Assembly: GCA_002292895.1 (NCBI GenBank)
Contig: DBCE01000179.1
Span: forward strand, 42,754-58,870
Direction of reading: 5' to 3'
Source: Phycisphaerales bacterium UBA966
GTDB lineage: Bacteria > Planctomycetota > Phycisphaerae > Phycisphaerales > SM1A02
Length of the DNA stretch: 16,117 bases
This document shows, piece by piece, positions 12,381-16,117 of this stretch; position 1 is the stretch's first letter, and each line of letters starts with the position of its first letter. The translations under genes and the position numbers were made by a program. A model generated the notes under the pieces. The model did no database searches and was not told where the DNA came from. It saw only the letters and a program-made list of their open reading frames with translations.

Positions 12381-14198
12381 ATGTCTGTGACACGCTGGGT
12401 CTCTGATCTTGGCCCCACCAATCCCATCATTCTGCGCATCGTTGCCAACGGTTCGCGAAGGACGCGTCATCTGTGGATTCGGAGCGGGTTCCTTGCGCTG
12501 CTGATGGTAGCGCTGCTCTTTGGAATGGTCGGACAGACTTCGTCGCTGCGTGAACTTGCACAGCGCGGCGCCACTGCGTTCACCATGCTCTCCTTTGCCG
12601 AAGTGGCACTCATTTGCGTGTTGACTCCGCTTTTCATGGCGGGCGCCATTGCACAAGAGGCAAACCCACGCACGTGGGAAATCATGTTGGTGACGCCGCT
12701 CAACCGCGTGCAAATTGTGATTGGCAATTTGATGGGGCGTCTGTTCTTTGTGCTGGCACTACTCATCGCTGCACTTCCGCTGATGATGAGCACGCAGTTC
12801 TTTGGTGGCGTTCCACCAACCGCAGTGTGGGGCAGTTTCATGATCAGTGCGAGTACCGCTGTGGTTGTGGGCGCGGTAGCAGTCGCGCTCAGCATTACTC
12901 GTAGTGCAGGTAAGCGCAGTGTGTTTGTCTTCTATAGCACCGTGGTCATCTACTTGTTTGCAACGTGGGCAGCAGATAGCGCCTTGCGTGTGGCCACCAG
13001 CGCCGGGAGCGCCACCCAGTCAACCACGATCTTTACACCCATCAATCCATTTCTCGCTATGGAATCGCTGCTCTTGCCAGCCACCTATGCGCCCATGTCG
13101 CTTGAGCAGCCCGGTTGGATTGCGCGCGCATGGATGGTGCATCCAGCACGGAGCTACTGCATAGTCACGCTGGCACTGTCATTGATGCTGATGGTCATGA
13201 GTACGTTTGCAGTGCGAGCGCTGGGGGCACGGACCGTTCGAACGCCGTGGTGGCGACGCTGGATGCAGAAGCCTGCGGCAGACGGGCGCGAATCAATGCG
13301 CGTTGGTCACAACCCAATCGCGTGGCGCGAGAGCCAATTGCGCGGCACCAGCTTGGCGGCATTGACTGGCCGTTGGGGCTTTGTGGGAGTGGGCATTCTG
13401 GGCGGGCTGTTGCTGCCCGTCTTGCATCGCACCGGCGCAGTATCAATGGACGGATTCCGACTGGCATTGCAAACGGTGGTGGCCGCGGAGTCGGTGGTGA
13501 TCGTGCTGACGGCGCTCAATATGAGTGCCACCGCGGTCAGTCGCGAGCGCGAAGATGGATCACTCGACATCATCTTGACGACGCCAATTCAGCCTGGGCC
13601 ATACATCGCCGGAAAGTTGCGCGGCATCATTCAATTCTTGGCGCCCATGTTGATGGTGCCGACCGTGACGCTGGCTGCATCCGCGGTCTATGTACTTGCC
13701 AACGGCATGGGCGTCGCGGGCGGAACATCGGTGAGTGTTGCTTCCGGAACGGCGACGCTCGTGATTCCTGCCATGCTCCCGGAGGGGGCGCTGGAGTACC
13801 CACTGGGAATGTTGGCATTCACATCGTTCGCGGTGATGATCGGGCTGCAGTGGTCGATCAAGAGCAAGGGAACCATCGGAAGCGCGGTGGGCGCCGTCTT
13901 TGCTACTGGTGTGGCCGGCCTGGTCCTTGGTCTGTGCGGTATGGCCGCCGGGCGGAGCATCCCAGCCATCGGCGCGTTTATGAACGCATTGACCCCCATC
14001 AACTTGGTGGCAGCCATTGTGACCCCAGAAGCGGTCGCTGATGAGGTCCTGCAACAGGGCGTGGCGACCTATCGAATCTTCCTTGCTGCCGGAGCGGTAA
14101 CCGCCGGCGCGCTTGGGATTGGCGTGGTCTGGGCCATGCACTCCGCGATGAAGAAGACCTTTATGTTCACTGTCCGGAAACTCGCCGGCACTGCGTGA
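12381..14198 (+). CDS. Double ABC-2 type transporter permease
   Basis: This 605-residue polytopic membrane protein has about a dozen hydrophobic spans. Two similar halves are apparent, each with the amphipathic motif of ABC-2 permeases that precedes a membrane span: EANPRTWEIMLVTPL at about 93-107 and SREREDGSLDIILTTPI at about 387-403. Each half resembles one ABC-2 membrane subunit, so the protein could supply both halves of an exporter channel. The family usually moves lipids, glycans, drugs or proteins outward and needs a separate ATPase subunit, which is not found within this window. The first half starts with a cytoplasmic N-terminus of about 33 residues. The ATG at 12381 is supported by TAAGAT 6 nt upstream. 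It follows the cytochrome by 16 bp on the same strand. A functional tie to the cytochrome is possible but not shown. Confidence 0.82.
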   Translation: MSVTRWVSDLGPTNPIILRIVANGSRRTRHLWIRSGFLALLMVALLFGMVGQTSSLRELAQRGATAFTMLSFAEVALICVLTPLFMAGAIAQEANPRTWEIMLVTPLNRVQIVIGNLMGRLFFVLALLIAALPLMMSTQFFGGVPPTAVWGSFMISASTAVVVGAVAVALSITRSAGKRSVFVFYSTVVIYLFATWAADSALRVATSAGSATQSTTIFTPINPFLAMESLLLPATYAPMSLEQPGWIARAWMVHPARSYCIVTLALSLMLMVMSTFAVRALGARTVRTPWWRRWMQKPAADGRESMRVGHNPIAWRESQLRGTSLAALTGRWGFVGVGILGGLLLPVLHRTGAVSMDGFRLALQTVVAAESVVIVLTALNMSATAVSREREDGSLDIILTTPIQPGPYIAGKLRGIIQFLAPMLMVPTVTLAASAVYVLANGMGVAGGTSVSVASGTATLVIPAMLPEGALEYPLGMLAFTSFAVMIGLQWSIKSKGTIGSAVGAVFATGVAGLVLGLCGMAAGRSIPAIGAFMNALTPINLVAAIVTPEAVADEVLQQGVATYRIFLAAGAVTAGALGIGVVWAMHSAMKKTFMFTVRKLAGTA

Positions 14199-14205
14199 TG
14201 CCCAC

Positions 14206-14233
14206 TTGTGACGTAGGGCATTCGTACTACACT
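14206..14233 (+). promoter_or_regulatory. Candidate promoter upstream of the rny leader
   Basis: TTGTGA at 14206-14211, a 16-nt spacer and TACACT at 14228-14233 each match four of six consensus bases. A start near 14240 would give an rny leader of about 400 nt. A second, weaker -10-like TATTAA lies at 14398-14403 without a -35. Confidence 0.35.
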
Positions 14234-14421
14234 TCAATCTTCCACCCGACCGTTCTGCGGCGGGTTTCAACGGACGGAGTGCGGCTCACCAGCCGTTCCG
14301 ACCGACCATCCGACGAGTGCTTGCGGACAGATCCGAAGTGCTCGAAGGCAACCGACCACAGCATGGGCTGCGGATCCGGTTGATAGATTCGACCGTGTAT
14401 TAAGACCCTCTCGCCTGTTCA

Positions 14422-14490
14422 ATGCAGCACAGCAACCATCGCATGGAATTTCTGTTCCTTATGAGCGAATACCGAACGAGCCCTTGCTGA
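14422..14490 (+). CDS. Possible 22-codon small ORF in the rny leader
   Basis: An ATG at 14422 opens a frame of 22 codons ending at TGA 14488-14490, with a second in-frame ATG at 14443. The peptide contains MEFLFLMSEYRTSPC. A TATTAA lies about 20 nt before the first ATG. There is no Shine-Dalgarno sequence, and chance is quite possible. It is listed because it could be a leader peptide. Confidence 0.15.
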   Translation: MQHSNHRMEFLFLMSEYRTSPC

Positions 14491-14565
14491 ATCTTTACTG
14501 AACACCGCACGCCACATGCTTCAGCAGGTGGCACGGTTGGGACTTGATTCATCGTCAATCTTGGT

Positions 14566-14589
14566 CGACTGCAGTTTCTCTGCAGGTCG
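14566..14589 (+). repeat. Hairpin 50 nt before the rny ribosome-binding site
   Basis: CGACTGCAG (14566-14574) pairs with CTGCAGGTCG (14580-14589) around loop TTTCT, giving nine base pairs with one bulged G. No T-run follows, so it is not an intrinsic terminator. It is the strongest stem in the leader. Confidence 0.5.
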
Positions 14590-14621
14590 GAATGTCTGCT
14601 TGCGTCGTACCTCGTTGCATT

Positions 14622-14634
14622 CGCCGAGGAGGCG
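14622..14634 (+). promoter_or_regulatory. rny Shine-Dalgarno site within a small hairpin
   Basis: AGGAGG at 14627-14632 lies 7 nt before the ATG at 14640, and is the only textbook ribosome-binding site in the window. CGCC (14622-14625) and GGCG (14631-14634) can pair around GAGGA, placing most of the site in a loop and its last two G in the stem. Confidence 0.6.
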
Positions 14635-14639
14635 CTGTT

Positions 14640-16117
14640 ATGCAGATCGAAGTTTGGTTATTCATCCTGATCGTCCTTGCCGCGCCCGCCTTGGGTGCCG
14701 GTGTCATGTGGACCTTAGTCAAGCACTTCTCGACCCGATCCATCGCGCGAGCCACCAAGGAAGCGGAGAGCGTGATTGCAGCGGCCCGAGCGCAAGCCGA
14801 AGCCCGTAGCAAGACCATTGAACTGCAGGCGGAGAAGGCCGCCACCGAGCGCCGCCATGCACTCGACCGCGAGATGCAATCTGCCTTGGCAGACGTCAAG
14901 GCGTCGCAGTCCCGGGCGGAAAAGCGCGAAGAAACGCTGGACCGCAAGCTGGAGCAAATTGGCCAGCGCGAGCAAAAGCTGGAATCCCGCGAACAGCGCA
15001 TCGCTGACTTGGAGAAGCGAACCACTGAATTGCAAGCGAATCTGGAAACCGAGCGCGCCGCGATTCGTGAGCAAATTGAAAAGGTCGCTGGCATGACCAT
15101 GGACGAAGCGCGCGAGTTGTACATGGCCGAAGTGCGCCGCCACGCTGACCATGACGCTGCGGTGCTCGCTCAGAAGATCGTCGAAGAAGCAGAACGCGAC
15201 GCGCGCGACAAGGCGCGACAGATCACCCTGTTGGCCATCCAACGCTATGCAGCGGAGAACGCCACAGAGACCACGGTTCGCACTGTAAAGATTCCGAGCG
15301 ACGACGTGAAGGGACGAATCATTGGTCGCGAAGGCCGCAACATTCGAACGATCGAGCGCGCCACTGGTGCAGACATTCTGGTGGATGACACCCCTGGAGT
15401 GATCAGCGTGAGTTGCTTCGATAAGGTGCGCCAGGCAATTGCTGCCGAGACGCTGCAACGATTGGTGGCTGATGGTCGAATTCATCCAACGCGCATTGAA
15501 GAACTGGTTGCGCAGGTCACCCGTGATATCAACGAGCGCATTCAGAAGGACGGCCAAGCTGCGGTCTTGGAGACCAACCTTCGCGGTATGCACCCCAAGG
15601 TGATCGAAGCGATGGGCAAGTTGGCATTCCGCACCAGTTATGGCCAGAATGTGTTGCGCCACTCAGTGGAAGTTGCGTTCTTGTGCCAAATGATTGCTGA
15701 CGAGCTTGGGCTTGATGGAACGATCGCGCGCCGCGCGGGTTTCCTGCATGACATCGGCAAGGCGATGGATCATGAGATGGAAGGCGGGCACCCAGCCATT
15801 GGCGTGGAATTCCTACGAAAGCACGGCGAAAAGAGCGAAGCGGTCCTGAACGCAGTCGGTGGTCACCATGCCGACATTCCAGCAACCACGCCGTACACAC
15901 CCATCGTGATGGCCGCCGATGCCATCAGCAGTGCGCGCCCAGGAGCGCGCCGCGAGAGTATGGAGCTCTACGTCAAGCGCCTGCAGCAATTGGAAGCACT
16001 TGCACGCGAGCATGACTTTGTAGATGAGGCGTATGCCATCCAAGCGGGCCGAGAGGTTCGCGTGGTGGTCGACGCCAAGAAGGCTGACGATGCGTACGCA
16101 TTCCGCATTGCGCAAGA
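14640..16117 (+). CDS. rny: Ribonuclease Y (5' part, cut by the right edge)
   Basis: RNase Y is a membrane-anchored endoribonuclease that starts mRNA decay. The first 492 codons are visible of a protein usually about 520 residues long. Domains appear in order: an N-terminal membrane span (about 5-26, WLFILIVLAAPALGAGVMW), a long charged coiled coil (about 30-195), a KH RNA-binding domain with GRIIGREG at 225-232, and an HD catalytic domain with the metal-binding pair H370-D371 in FLHDIGK, H341 in RHSVEVA and GGHHAD around 407-412. AADAISSARPGARRES follows, as in other RNase Y proteins. All key residues are present. The ATG at 14640 is fixed by a strong AGGAGG 7 nt upstream and by the membrane span. 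It stands alone behind a 441-bp gap, unlike the tightly packed genes before it. Confidence 0.96.
   Translation, partial: MQIEVWLFILIVLAAPALGAGVMWTLVKHFSTRSIARATKEAESVIAAARAQAEARSKTIELQAEKAATERRHALDREMQSALADVKASQSRAEKREETLDRKLEQIGQREQKLESREQRIADLEKRTTELQANLETERAAIREQIEKVAGMTMDEARELYMAEVRRHADHDAAVLAQKIVEEAERDARDKARQITLLAIQRYAAENATETTVRTVKIPSDDVKGRIIGREGRNIRTIERATGADILVDDTPGVISVSCFDKVRQAIAAETLQRLVADGRIHPTRIEELVAQVTRDINERIQKDGQAAVLETNLRGMHPKVIEAMGKLAFRTSYGQNVLRHSVEVAFLCQMIADELGLDGTIARRAGFLHDIGKAMDHEMEGGHPAIGVEFLRKHGEKSEAVLNAVGGHHADIPATTPYTPIVMAADAISSARPGARRESMELYVKRLQQLEALAREHDFVDEAYAIQAGREVRVVVDAKKADDAYAFRIAQ

Larger units (their letters stand above)
14234..14639 (+). other. Long non-coding region upstream of rny with several hairpins
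   Basis: No protein gene of normal size fits here. Several stems can form: CCGTT/AACGG (14250-14254, 14269-14273), CGGCT/AGCCG around loop CACC (14282-14295), CGGTTG/CGACCG with a 7-nt loop and one G-U pair (14377-14395), and the hairpin at 14566-14589. The motif CGACCG or CGACCA occurs five times between 14247 and 14395. I checked for tRNA, tmRNA, 6S, RNase P and SRP RNA landmarks and saw none. The region may be a structured rny leader or may contain a separate small RNA. Confidence 0.4.

Noticed and set aside
13115..14041. 308-codon plus-strand frame within the ABC-2 permease gene
   Set aside because: It overlaps a membrane protein with clear family motifs in another frame, and its product is an Arg/Gly/His-rich sequence with no motif.
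14377..14395. Stem of six pairs with a 7-nt loop resembling a tRNA arm
   Set aside because: The loop lacks the TTCRA motif of a T-arm, and no acceptor, D or anticodon arms can be placed around it.
14566..14589. Hairpin as an intrinsic terminator upstream of rny
   Set aside because: The stem is good but no run of T follows; the next bases are GAATGTCTGC.
14715..15662. 315-codon minus-strand frame opposite rny
   Set aside because: RNase Y coiled-coil and KH sequence is unmistakable on the plus strand. The antisense frame mirrors its codon pattern.

Overview
This GC-rich window carries ten complete or nearly complete genes, the 5' end of an eleventh gene (rny) and perhaps the start of a twelfth. 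It most resembles the chromosome of a planctomycete, probably of the class Phycisphaerae. The main pointer is the C-terminal tail of the multiheme cytochrome: two dockerin-like repeats ending in 'LLGxWG', a form I associate with secreted proteins of that group. RNase Y, many lineage-specific secreted proteins and scarce Shine-Dalgarno sites fit this, but the assignment is an inference from a single window.

Layout. On the minus strand at 1-1995 lies a small glycan-related cassette: a sulfotransferase-like protein, then an FkbM-type methyltransferase, and possibly a further gene cut by the left edge. Divergent from it, on the plus strand, are an integral membrane protein of the lysylphosphatidylglycerol-synthase/flippase-like (UPF0104) type (2042-2947), a large exported helical-repeat protein (2958-5561) and, overlapping that by one base, an OppB-type peptide ABC permease (5561-6520). 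An OppA-type substrate-binding protein (8388-6517) runs convergently into the permease, and the two genes share a TTAA that supplies both stop codons. Divergent from OppA are a lipoprotein (8447-9163), an exported helical protein (9236-10189), a five-heme c-type cytochrome with the dockerin-like tail (10403-12364) and a double ABC-2 type permease (12381-14198). A 441-bp gap able to form several hairpins precedes rny (RNase Y), which runs off the right edge.

Expression. Several genes have a TAnnnT (-10-like) hexamer placed 6-7 nt before the start codon with no Shine-Dalgarno sequence. This is the layout of leaderless mRNAs. It is seen at 1995(-), 2042, 2958, 8447 and 12381, with a near match at 8388(-). 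Three genes look leadered instead: 9236 (TTGACA, 18 nt, TACCGT), 10403, and rny, which alone has a textbook AGGAGG site, itself set in a small hairpin. The window therefore seems to mix two modes of initiation, and the RNA-decay enzyme has by far the longest upstream region.

Function. The recognisable themes are surface glycan modification, peptide uptake with its binding protein and permease transcribed toward each other, extracytoplasmic electron transfer, and RNA turnover. I see no mobile element, CRISPR array, rRNA or convincing tRNA.
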